A DNA stretch of 64,000 nt from Iamia majanohamensis (GTDB lineage: Bacteria > Actinomycetota > Acidimicrobiia > Acidimicrobiales > Iamiaceae), in the NCBI RefSeq assembly GCF_028532485.1, contig NZ_CP116942.1, forward strand, positions 1,736,001 through 1,800,000, written 5' to 3'. Below the pieces are notes generated by a model. It searched no databases and was not told where the DNA came from. It worked only from the letters and a program-made list of their open reading frames with translations. The position numbers and the translations under genes were made by a program. Shown one piece after another: positions 1 to 6,796 of the stretch (positions within the stretch are counted from its first letter, which is position 1; each line of letters opens with the position of its first letter).

Positions 1-2445
1 ACCTTTCGGGAGGAGTACGACGACGAGTGGCTGGAAGACAACGCCCCCGACGGCCTCCTCTACGAGAGCGAGGACCTGGCCTTCCTCCACGACGTCGGCC
101 CCGAGGCCCTGGCCGCCATGTGGGACCAGAAGGAGCCCGGGGACGCCCCCCACGACGAGCTCGCCGCACTGGGGGCCGCCCTCGACGGGGCGGTGGCCTC
201 GTCGACGTCCGACGCCTGGCGGGACCGGGTCGACGTGGCCGCCCTCGTCTCGTTCCTGGCCGCGACGGTGGTCGCCGGCAACGTCGACGGCGTCCAGCAC
301 AACATCTGGCTGCTGCACGACCCGGCCCTCGCCCGCTGGACCGTCCTGCCGTGGGACCTGGACGTCGCCGTCGGCGCGCCCGTCGGCTACGACCTCTCGA
401 CGCCCTTCTGGCCCGCGGTGGCCGACCTGTCGCAGGCCGTGCTCCGCGACCCCGTCCTCACCGAGGCGGTGTTCCGCCGGGTCCGCACCCTCTCCGACGA
501 GCTGCTCGCCTCCGGTGCCGCCCGGGCCCACCTCGACGCCGAGGTGGCCCGCCTGGCGCCGGACATGGCCCTCGACGAGGCCCTCTGGCCGAGGTCGGTC
601 CCCGCCGCCCAGGCCCACGCCCAGATGCAGGGGTGGCTCGCCGACCAGCAGGCCCGCGTCGAGGGGGAGTGGACGACGCCGGGCCTCCTGCCCGCCCCCG
701 GACCCGCAGCGCCCGTCATCAGCGAGGTCAGGGGCACCGGCGACCCGGCCGGGGACTTCGTCGAGCTGGCCAACCCCGCGGAGAGCGCCGTCGACCTGTC
801 GGGCTGGACCCTCACCGGGGCGGCCGAGGGCACCCTGGCCCCGGGCACGGTGGTGCCCGCAGGCGGCCGGGTGGCCGTGCCCGCCGCTCCGGCGGCCGTC
901 GCTGCGGTCGGCGACGGGCTGGTGCTGGGCCGGCTGAACGGGCCGCTGCCCGACGCCGGCGGCGTCGTCGAGCTGCGCGACCCGGGCGGCGTCGTGCGGG
1001 ACCACGTCCCCTGGTCGATCGGCGGGGCGTGGCCCGCCCCCGCCCCCGGCACCTCCATCGAGCGGGTCGACCTGGCCGCCGACGGCGCCGACGGGGCCTC
1101 GTGGGCGGCGGGCGTGCCGGGCGGGACGCCGGGCGAGGACGCGGGCCCGTCGGGCCCGCTGCAGGTCGAGGTGCGCGTCGACCGGCAGCTCACCGTGCGC
1201 CAGGTCCCGGTGGAGGTCGACCTGCGGGTGGCCAACGCAGGAGGCGCCACGCTCACCGGCGTGTCGGTCACCGGCCTCGGCCCGGGCTGCGACCGCACCC
1301 ACCGCCGCCTCCCGCCGGGGGCCGAGCGGGTCACCCGCTGCCGTGTCGACCTCGGGTCGATCGAGGGGCTGGTCGCCACCCGGCCGATCCGCGCCGAGGC
1401 CACCGCGGCCGGGGGCATCACCGCCGCCAGCCGGTGGCACGCGGTCGTGGCCGCCGACGGCCTGGTCGCCGGCTTCGAGGGGGCGTCGCCCGGCGACGGG
1501 CTCGAGGACCTCCGCACCCTGCCGCCGCGGATGCGCACGGTGCTGCTGGCCCCGGGAGGCGGGCTCGACGTGGCCTGGGACCCCTCGCCGCCCACGCCCC
1601 GCGCCTACGACGTCTCCGGCCTCCCGGTCGGGTCGCTCGACGTCAGCCTGGGGACCACCGTGCCCGGGGGGACCACCGGCGCGGTCCTGCCGGGCGGGAT
1701 CGACGGCCCGCCCGTCCGCGTCGGCACCAGGGCGGAGGGCACCGTCCACGGCGGGCTGAGCCGGCTGAGCCCGCCGGTCACCCCGCGGGCCACGACGACC
1801 TGGCCGGCGGCCTCGCCCGCGGCGTGGGCCGAGGACGCCCTCACCCGGCTGCGGGGCTCCGCCCCGACGCCGGCCGCCCGGACCGCCTGGGTGGACGCCC
1901 TCGCGGCGGGGACGCGGCCGGCGCAGCTCGTGCGCGACGAGCTGGCGCGGCCGCCGTGGGCAGGGTCGCAGGCCCGGGCCGCACGGCTCTACGCCGCCTT
2001 CTTCGACCGCCCGGCCGACGCCGCCGGCCACGCCTACTGGACGGGCCGCCTCGACGGCGGCCTTCCGGTCACCCGCGTGGCCGAGCTGTTCGCCGCCTCG
2101 GCCGAGTTCCGGGTCCGCTTCGGCGCAGGTGACGACGTCGCCTTCGTGACGCTCGTGTACCGCAACGTGCTCGGGCGCGACCCCGACGCCGCCGGGCTGG
2201 CCTACTGGGTCGACCGCCTGGGCGCGGGCCGGAGCCGTGGGTGGCTGATGGCGGCGTTCAGCGAGTCGTCCGAGGGGCGCCTCAAGCTGGCCCCGGCCGT
2301 CGACCCCGTCCTCGCCCACCTGGCGCTGCTCGACGCCGCCCCCACGCCGGAGTGGACCGACGAGGCCGAGGCCTGGGTCCGGGCCGGGGGCTCGCCCCTC
2401 ACCGTGATCGAGGCGGTGCGCTCCTCCGACGCCTACGCGGGCTGA
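1..2445 (+). CDS. CotH kinase-like / lamin-tail / DUF4214 protein, C-terminal part
   Basis: The open frame runs in from the left edge, so the N-terminus is missing; 814 residues are visible. The first ~130 residues end in a CotH-type block (VAGNVDGVQHNIWLLHD, then WTVLPWDLDVAVG), matching the DxD/WD metal-binding end of CotH kinase-like domains. Residues ~239-345 form a lamin-tail domain (ISEV, DFVELANP, LSGWTL). Residues ~650-790 carry two DUF4214 motifs (FDRPADAAGHAYW and LGRDPDAAGLAYW), a module common in secreted actinobacterial proteins. The product is probably a large extracellular protein, but its substrate is unknown and the signal peptide lies outside the window. It ends with TGA at 2443. 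Confidence 0.8.
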   Translation, partial: TFREEYDDEWLEDNAPDGLLYESEDLAFLHDVGPEALAAMWDQKEPGDAPHDELAALGAALDGAVASSTSDAWRDRVDVAALVSFLAATVVAGNVDGVQHNIWLLHDPALARWTVLPWDLDVAVGAPVGYDLSTPFWPAVADLSQAVLRDPVLTEAVFRRVRTLSDELLASGAARAHLDAEVARLAPDMALDEALWPRSVPAAQAHAQMQGWLADQQARVEGEWTTPGLLPAPGPAAPVISEVRGTGDPAGDFVELANPAESAVDLSGWTLTGAAEGTLAPGTVVPAGGRVAVPAAPAAVAAVGDGLVLGRLNGPLPDAGGVVELRDPGGVVRDHVPWSIGGAWPAPAPGTSIERVDLAADGADGASWAAGVPGGTPGEDAGPSGPLQVEVRVDRQLTVRQVPVEVDLRVANAGGATLTGVSVTGLGPGCDRTHRRLPPGAERVTRCRVDLGSIEGLVATRPIRAEATAAGGITAASRWHAVVAADGLVAGFEGASPGDGLEDLRTLPPRMRTVLLAPGGGLDVAWDPSPPTPRAYDVSGLPVGSLDVSLGTTVPGGTTGAVLPGGIDGPPVRVGTRAEGTVHGGLSRLSPPVTPRATTTWPAASPAAWAEDALTRLRGSAPTPAARTAWVDALAAGTRPAQLVRDELARPPWAGSQARAARLYAAFFDRPADAAGHAYWTGRLDGGLPVTRVAELFAASAEFRVRFGAGDDVAFVTLVYRNVLGRDPDAAGLAYWVDRLGAGRSRGWLMAAFSESSEGRLKLAPAVDPVLAHLALLDAAPTPEWTDEAEAWVRAGGSPLTVIEAVRSSDAYAG

Positions 2446-2499
2446 CCGGCGGCGCCGTCGCAGAGGTCGCGGTCGCCCCGGGCGCGGCGGTGCTGCTGA

Positions 2500-3141
2500 T
2501 CAGGCCCGGGGCGACATGAGGGCGAGCGGTGTGCGGAGGCCGAGGTCGCGGTGGCGGATGCTGGCGATCGACCGGCCCGCCTGGACCGCGTCGCGCACCG
2601 GTGACAGGCGCTCGCCGAGGGCGTCGGCGGAGGCCGTCAGGTCGGGGGCGACGAGCGCCAGGCCGAACGACCGGACCCCGGGGCGGGCGGTCGGAGGGGC
2701 CGGGCTCGGGCCGACCACCTCCAGCACCAGCTCGCCCACGACGAAGAAGGCTTGGACCACGGGGTCGCCCCCGGGGCCGACGTGGTCCCGGCGGCGGCGC
2801 TCGTCCAGGCCCACCGCCGCGGCGGCGGCCACGGTGCGCTCGAGGTCGTCGGTGAGCAGGACCAGGTGGTCGATGTGGGTGACGCCGTTGGAGTGGGTGG
2901 CAGGGGCGCAGGGCGGGTCGCTCGTCGCCCGTGTGGCGAACCCGTCGAGGTCGGCGGGAGCGTCGTCGGGCAGGTGGCGGAGGGCCCAGCCGACCACGGC
3001 CTCGCCGGCGTCGGGGCCGACCAGGCGGACGCGGACGCCGCCGAGCCGGCAGGTGGCGTCGTCGTCGACGGCGAACCCTGCGGTGGCCCAGGCCTCGGGG
3101 GCCTCGGCCACGTCCAGGGCCGAGACCTCGGGGGCGTCCAC
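2500..3141 (-). CDS. VOC (glyoxalase-like) family protein
   Basis: A 213-residue protein with two half-domains of the vicinal-oxygen-chelate type. The second half (residues ~88-210) shows the usual opening IDHLVLLTDDLERT and a late FVVGELVLEVVGP strand; the first half (~1-75) is a shorter, diverged copy. VOC proteins include glyoxalases, dioxygenases and antibiotic-binding proteins, and nothing here names a substrate. The GTG start at 3141 is supported by TACGCT at 3148-3153, six bases upstream on the minus strand, which suggests a leaderless mRNA. The gene converges on the CotH-like gene across a 54-bp gap. Confidence 0.7.
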   Translation of the reverse strand: MDAPEVSALDVAEAPEAWATAGFAVDDDATCRLGGVRVRLVGPDAGEAVVGWALRHLPDDAPADLDGFATRATSDPPCAPATHSNGVTHIDHLVLLTDDLERTVAAAAAVGLDERRRRDHVGPGGDPVVQAFFVVGELVLEVVGPSPAPPTARPGVRSFGLALVAPDLTASADALGERLSPVRDAVQAGRSIASIRHRDLGLRTPLALMSPRA

Positions 3142-3147
3142 GCCCGC

Positions 3148-3153
3148 AGCGTA
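3148..3153 (-). promoter_or_regulatory. Leaderless -10 element of the VOC gene
   Basis: TACGCT on the minus strand lies 6 nt before the GTG start at 3141, so transcription would begin at or next to the start codon. No -35 box is obvious. Confidence 0.45.
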
Positions 3154-3219
3154 CGGCCCGTCGGCCGCGGCCTCCTGCGGCGGGACGGTGGCGGCGGGGG
3201 GGGGGCGGGGACGAGGCCG

Positions 3220-3726
3220 TCAGCCGGCGAAGCGGAAGCGGGTGTGGGAGTGCGGGGCCTTGGCGAAGGCGTAGGCCGTCGTCGGCGCCACCCGGAACAC
3301 GTGGGCCACGTGGCCCCCGCTGGTGAAGGCGCCGTCGTCCACCTCGAACCGCCAGGGGTCGCCGTACTTGGCCAGGTAGGCGGCGGCCAGCGTCCGCAGG
3401 TGCTCCTCGCCGGTCACGCGCTCGGCGGTGCCCTCCACCACCACGTCGAGGCCCTCGGCCCACATGTTGGTCCCCGTCGTCAGCGAGCAGCGGGCGTCGA
3501 CGGCCAGGTTGCGGCCCTTCTGCTCCTCGGGGCCGGTGGTGAACACGACGGCGTCGTCGTCGAGGACGGTGATGAGCGGGGTGGTGTGGGGGCGGCCGTC
3601 GGGCCGCAGCGTGGTCAGCCAGGACAGCTCGGCGTCGGCCAACGTCCGGCGGGCGTCGGCCCACGACGTGGGTCCGGCGCCCGGCTCCCCGTAGCGGGGG
3701 TCGAGCTCGGTCTCGGGGGCGGCCAT
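3220..3726 (-). CDS. Pyridoxamine 5'-phosphate oxidase-fold (PPOX-type) protein
   Basis: A 168-residue split-barrel flavin-binding-type protein. The N-terminal block LSWLTTLRPDGRPHTTPLI followed by VVFTTGPEEQKGRNL and CSLTTGTN is the standard PPOX-family core (strands 1-4 with the K/R-x-N flavin-phosphate region). Members bind FMN, F420 or heme; which one is used here cannot be read from sequence. The ATG at 3726 is preferred because the frame continues upstream into the tRNA gene, which cannot be coding; GAGGTG lies 6-11 nt upstream as a ribosome binding site. The gene is divergent from the tRNA-Pro. Confidence 0.8.
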   Translation of the reverse strand: MAAPETELDPRYGEPGAGPTSWADARRTLADAELSWLTTLRPDGRPHTTPLITVLDDDAVVFTTGPEEQKGRNLAVDARCSLTTGTNMWAEGLDVVVEGTAERVTGEEHLRTLAAAYLAKYGDPWRFEVDDGAFTSGGHVAHVFRVAPTTAYAFAKAPHSHTRFRFAG

Positions 3727-3825
3727 CGGTGCACCTCGCGGTCGGGGTCGGAGGGGGGACGGACCCCGCCCGCCGGGCTCATCGGCCGGTCGGGCGGCCA
3801 GGGCCCTGGAGTACCGTGACGCCGA

Positions 3826-3902
3826 CTGGCCGTGGCGCAGCTTGGTAGCGCACCTGCTTTGGGAGCAGGGGGTCGGGAGTTCGAATCTCCCCGGCCAGAC
3901 CA
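3826..3902 (+). tRNA. tRNA-Pro (anticodon TGG)
   Basis: A full 77-nt cloverleaf. The acceptor stem CTGGCCG/CGGCCAG is perfect and is followed by A and an encoded CCA. The D stem is GCGC/GCGC, the anticodon stem CCTGC/GCAGG holds the loop TTTGGGA (anticodon TGG, reading CCA), and the T stem GGGAG/CTCCC holds TTCGAAT. The C1-G72 pair is typical of bacterial tRNA-Pro. Its 3' half is the insertion site of the element that follows, and integration has left the gene intact. Confidence 0.95.
3855..3902 (+). repeat. attL: tRNA-proximal attachment repeat
   Basis: These 48 bases, from the anticodon loop to the CCA of tRNA-Pro, recur at 11567-11614 with two mismatches (CC at 3891-3892 against TA). The copy within the intact tRNA is the left attachment site. 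The integrase gene begins its 3' end only 20 bp further on. Confidence 0.85.
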
Positions 3903-3922
3903 CATCTCCCCTGGTGAGAGCC

Positions 3923-5128
3923 CTACGGAGCCCACACCTCGTCGTCCGGCTCGGGGGTCGTGCCCACTACGTGCCCAATTGGAGCGGTCACTGGCGGGTC
4001 ATCGTGGGCACGGGAGGGCACGGGCGGCTCATCGGGCTCCTGCCCGAATCGCTCGAGGTAGTCGACGATCTCGGCGTCCTGGCCGTCGATGACGTGTTGG
4101 TAGCGCAGGGCAGCTGACGTCGAGGCGTGGCCGATGCGGGCCATGAGCGCCTTGACGCTGGTGCCCGATGCGGCGGCGAGCGTGGCTGCGGTGTGGCGGA
4201 GGTCGTGGAACCGGAGTCCGGCGACGCCGGCTTCGGTGGTGGCGGGGACCCACACGCGGCGACGGAAGTTGCTGCGCCGCATGGGGCCGCCGTCGGGGGA
4301 GGGGAAGACGAGCCCCTCTGGCCCCGGGTCGGCGTAGAGGTCGACGTGGGCCTGGAGGGCCCGGGCGACGAAGGAGGGGATGCCGACGGTGCGCTTGCCG
4401 GCGGCTGTCTTGGGCGGGCCGAAGGTGAGGGTGCCGTTGACCTCGGACAGCTTCCGGGCGACGGTGATCGTGGCGGCATCGAGGTCGATGTCGCAGCGAC
4501 GGAGCCCGGCCAGCTCGCCCCAGCGGAGACCCGAGTAGGCAGCGGTGAGGATCAGGGCTTCCCAGTGGGGTCCGGCGGCGGTGGCGAGGTCGGTGATCTG
4601 TTCAGGGGTGGCGATGCGCATCTCGTCGTGGCGTTCGGTGCCGGCGCCCTTGAGGGTGCAGGGGGTGCGGGCGATCAGCCCGGCCTCGACGGCGCCGTCG
4701 AGGCTGCCCTTGAGGAGCCGGTAGGCCTTGGCCACGGTGTTGGGGCTGAGGCTCGAGGCGTGGAGGTCAGCGAGCCAGGCCTGCACGTCGACGGCGGTGA
4801 TGCGACCGACGGCGGTCGTTCCGAAGCGGGGGGCGACGTGGCGGCGGAGGAGGTAGCGGTAGAGGTCGATGGTGGAGTCGGCGAGGTGGGGTTCTTTGAT
4901 GGTGAGCCAGCGTTGGGCCCACTGGGCGTAGGGGACGTCGCCGAGGCGGGGGTCATGCCAGTCGCCGCGGCCGACGTCGGTCTCGGTGGCGGCGAGCCAG
5001 CGTTGGGCGTCGCCCTTGGTGGCGAAGGTGTCGGGGGCGTTGATCCGGTCGCCGGCCGGGTTCCAGTAGCGGGCCTGCCAGCGGCCGGAGGGGAGCTTGC
5101 GGACGGTGCCTGCTCGACGGCGTGCCAT
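3923..5128 (-). CDS. int: Tyrosine-type site-specific integrase
   Basis: A 401-residue phage-type integrase that would recombine the tRNA-Pro attachment sites. It has an arm-binding domain (residues ~1-55, GRWQARYWNPAGDR), a core-binding SAM-like domain (~65-150) and a catalytic domain (~175-360). The catalytic set is complete: R202 (SGLRWGEL), K240, H308 and R311 (FHDLRH), H334 (IGH) and Y343 (LRYQH). The ATG at 5128 has GGAGG six bases upstream. The gene is transcribed toward attL, and its last codons contain one copy of the 19-bp subterminal repeat. The 212 bp upstream (5129-5340) hold no further gene that I can see, only its promoter region. Confidence 0.95.
   Translation of the reverse strand: MARRRAGTVRKLPSGRWQARYWNPAGDRINAPDTFATKGDAQRWLAATETDVGRGDWHDPRLGDVPYAQWAQRWLTIKEPHLADSTIDLYRYLLRRHVAPRFGTTAVGRITAVDVQAWLADLHASSLSPNTVAKAYRLLKGSLDGAVEAGLIARTPCTLKGAGTERHDEMRIATPEQITDLATAAGPHWEALILTAAYSGLRWGELAGLRRCDIDLDAATITVARKLSEVNGTLTFGPPKTAAGKRTVGIPSFVARALQAHVDLYADPGPEGLVFPSPDGGPMRRSNFRRRVWVPATTEAGVAGLRFHDLRHTAATLAAASGTSVKALMARIGHASTSAALRYQHVIDGQDAEIVDYLERFGQEPDEPPVPSRAHDDPPVTAPIGHVVGTTPEPDDEVWAP
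3958..3976. repeat. Left subterminal 19-bp repeat of the element
   Basis: TCGTGCCCACTACGTGCCC, identical at 11442-11460. It contains CGTGCCC twice with an 11-bp period, about one helical turn. It lies 56 bp inside attL within the end of the integrase gene. The placement suggests an arm-type integrase or excisionase binding site. Confidence 0.6.
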
Positions 5129-5327
5129 CGGTCAGCCTCCAGATGCATCGAAGTCATCGAGGCCGAGCGAACGGCGATCCACCCCGGGAGGCGTGGCTCC
5201 ATCGTAGGGCCGGGCCGCGCCAGGTTCTGGCCACGACAGGGTCGCCAGGCGCCGAACACCCGATGTCGTTGCGGCCGCGGATCCCGGACCCGGTAGTCCT
5301 CCGATACCTCTGCCATCGCAACAGCCG

Positions 5328-5333
5328 TATGGT
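5328..5333 (+). promoter_or_regulatory. Leaderless -10 element of the GIY-YIG gene
   Basis: TATGGT ends 7 nt before the GTG at 5341, and no Shine-Dalgarno sequence is present. The arrangement is the same as at many other genes in this window. Confidence 0.4.
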
Positions 5334-5340
5334 TCGCAGG

Positions 5341-6063
5341 GTGGAGCGGGAGGACATCCTTGGCGAGATCCGGCGCATCGCGATGGAGAACGATGGCAGG
5401 GCACCGGGCAAGAAGGCGTTCCAGCGGCAGACGGGGATTCCGGAGAGTCGCTGGTCGGGTCGCTACTGGGCGAGATGGAGCGACGCCGTAGCTGAAGCCG
5501 GGCTGGATCCGAACGAGATGCAGGGTCAGGTCCATTCTGAGGAGGCCTTGGTTCGAGCCCTGGCAACGGTGGCTCGAGAGTTCGGGCACTTTCCGACCTC
5601 TCCAGAACTGAGGTTGCGGGCTCGCCAACCCGACATGCCGAGTCACAACACGTTCGCTCGCCTCGGGACCAAGGCTGAGCGGGTCGAGATGGTGCGCCAG
5701 CTCGCCGAGGCCGATCCCGAGTTCGGTGACCTCGTGGCTCTACTTCCACCGCCCTCCGCGAGCGATTCGCCGAGAGAAGCGGGTTCGCCGGGACAGGGCA
5801 TCGATGCTGGATTCGTCTATCTGGCCCGTTCTGGGCGGTTTCACAAGGTCGGTCAGACGCAACACGTCGGGCGACGCTCCTACGAGTTGCAGCTTCAGCT
5901 TCCCGAGCGACTTCAACTCGTCCACACGATCCGGACGGACGACCCACGCGGCGTCGAGCGCTACTGGCATGACCGCTTTGCCCACCTCCGGGCCAACGGT
6001 GAATGGTTCAAGCTCAGTCAGTCCGACGTCGCTGCGTTCAAGGCGTGGCCCGACCTGGTCTGA
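5341..6063 (+). CDS. GIY-YIG-like nuclease-domain protein with homing-endonuclease-associated repeats
   Basis: A 240-residue protein from GTG 5341; in-frame ATGs at 5329 and 5263 are alternatives. Residues ~1-55 and ~65-125 look like two helical homing-endonuclease-associated repeats (EREDILGEIRRIA...RWSDAVAEAGL; EEALVRALATVAREFGHFPT). The C-terminal ~80 residues begin GFVYLARSGRFHKVGQT and continue with YELQLQLPERL, RGVERYWHDRF and GEWFKL, the pattern of the MUG113/T5orf172 branch of the GIY-YIG superfamily. The canonical GIY/YIG is replaced by FVYL and HKVG, with R (GRRSYEL) and E (GVERYWH) in the expected order. It sits on the element between integrase and excisionase; a role in DNA cleavage or element maintenance is inference. 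Confidence 0.7.
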   Translation: MEREDILGEIRRIAMENDGRAPGKKAFQRQTGIPESRWSGRYWARWSDAVAEAGLDPNEMQGQVHSEEALVRALATVAREFGHFPTSPELRLRARQPDMPSHNTFARLGTKAERVEMVRQLAEADPEFGDLVALLPPPSASDSPREAGSPGQGIDAGFVYLARSGRFHKVGQTQHVGRRSYELQLQLPERLQLVHTIRTDDPRGVERYWHDRFAHLRANGEWFKLSQSDVAAFKAWPDLV

Positions 6064-6143
6064 GACATAGGCCGACGACAACTGCCGCTGGGTGGCTCAG
6101 GAAGGGCGGCGAGCCGGGGTCCAGCGCGAGAACCGGTCCACCG

Positions 6144-6374
6144 TCACGGCAAGCGGGGTCGGCCGGGGTGGTGGCGGTTGTCGTCGATCCAGGCGGTGAT
6201 CTCGGTGGGGTCGAAGCGGAGGAGGTGGCCCCATTTGATGAAGGGGATGCGTCGTTCGGACACGAGGCGGCGGATGTGGCGGACGTCGACGCCGAGGTGG
6301 TCGGCGAGGGTGGCGATGTCGACCAGGTGAGGCAGGTCGCTGGTCGGCGGTGTGGGGTGTTCGGTGGTGGTCAT
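6144..6374 (-). CDS. xis: Excisionase-family helix-turn-helix protein
   Basis: A 76-residue MerR-type (HTH_17) DNA-binding protein. The core DIATLADHLGVDVRHIRRLVSERRIPFIKWGHLLRFDPTEITAWID is the standard excisionase-like helix-turn-helix plus wing. A strong AGGAGG lies eight bases before the ATG at 6374. It is small, lies inside a tRNA-integrated element and is read in the same direction as the integrase, so the likely job is recombination directionality. It could also act as a repressor of the divergent relaxase region. The 80 bp between its stop and the GIY-YIG gene show nothing of note. Confidence 0.8.
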   Translation of the reverse strand: MTTTEHPTPPTSDLPHLVDIATLADHLGVDVRHIRRLVSERRIPFIKWGHLLRFDPTEITAWIDDNRHHPGRPRLP

Positions 6375-6796
6375 GGTGAGCCTCCTGGGTCATTGAGCTC
6401 TCAGGGTCACTAGGCCCGATTCCGACCCGCTTCTTCGCGATGGGTCCGAGAAATGGTCGGCAGCCGATGGATCTGGTCGCGTCGCAGCGACCCCGCAGCG
6501 ACCCCGCAGCGACCCCGCAGCGGCGACCGACATCTCGCCCTGCGGCCGGTGTTGCCGGTGGGTCAGCTTCCGAGCGGCCGGACAGGACAGCACCACCCGG
6601 CGACCGGACTGACCGGCGTGGCCTCCCTCGACCCGGGAGCGCCCATCCGAGCCCGTCACCTCCGCCGATCGACCGTCGGAACGCAGCGCTGTCCGGTCAG
6701 GTCGAAGTGCTCGACGGGCCCTCCCAAGCAGCGCGAGAACCGGACTTGAGCAAACACGATTGCAACCCGTTCGGGTTGGTCCCGCTGGAGGTCCGG
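6375..6796. other. Noncoding block upstream of relaxase, candidate oriT/control region
   Basis: This 420-bp stretch separates the divergent excisionase and relaxase genes. A reading frame continues upstream of the relaxase to an ATG at 6440, but its translation is repetitive and unlike the family, so I treat the block as noncoding. It holds the 11-bp tandem repeat at 6484-6522 and a separated pair CCGGACAG / CTGTCCGG. An origin of transfer usually sits beside the relaxase gene, which makes this the natural place to look. Confidence 0.5.
6484..6522 (+). repeat. 11-bp tandem repeat (iteron-like), 3.5 copies
   Basis: GCAGCGACCCC is repeated three times without error and then GCAGCG again. The 11-bp period puts each unit on the same face of the helix, as in iterons and relaxosome protein sites. 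It lies 275 bp before the relaxase start. Confidence 0.85.

Noticed and set aside
3727-3903. N-terminal extension of the PPOX-fold protein
   Set aside because: It would be translated from the complement of the tRNA-Pro gene, a familiar artefact (GRFELPTPCSQS).
6440-6796. N-terminal extension of the relaxase from ATG 6440
   Set aside because: The extra residues are unlike the family, include the translated 11-bp repeat and lack a ribosome binding site; GGAGG before TTG 6797 is better.
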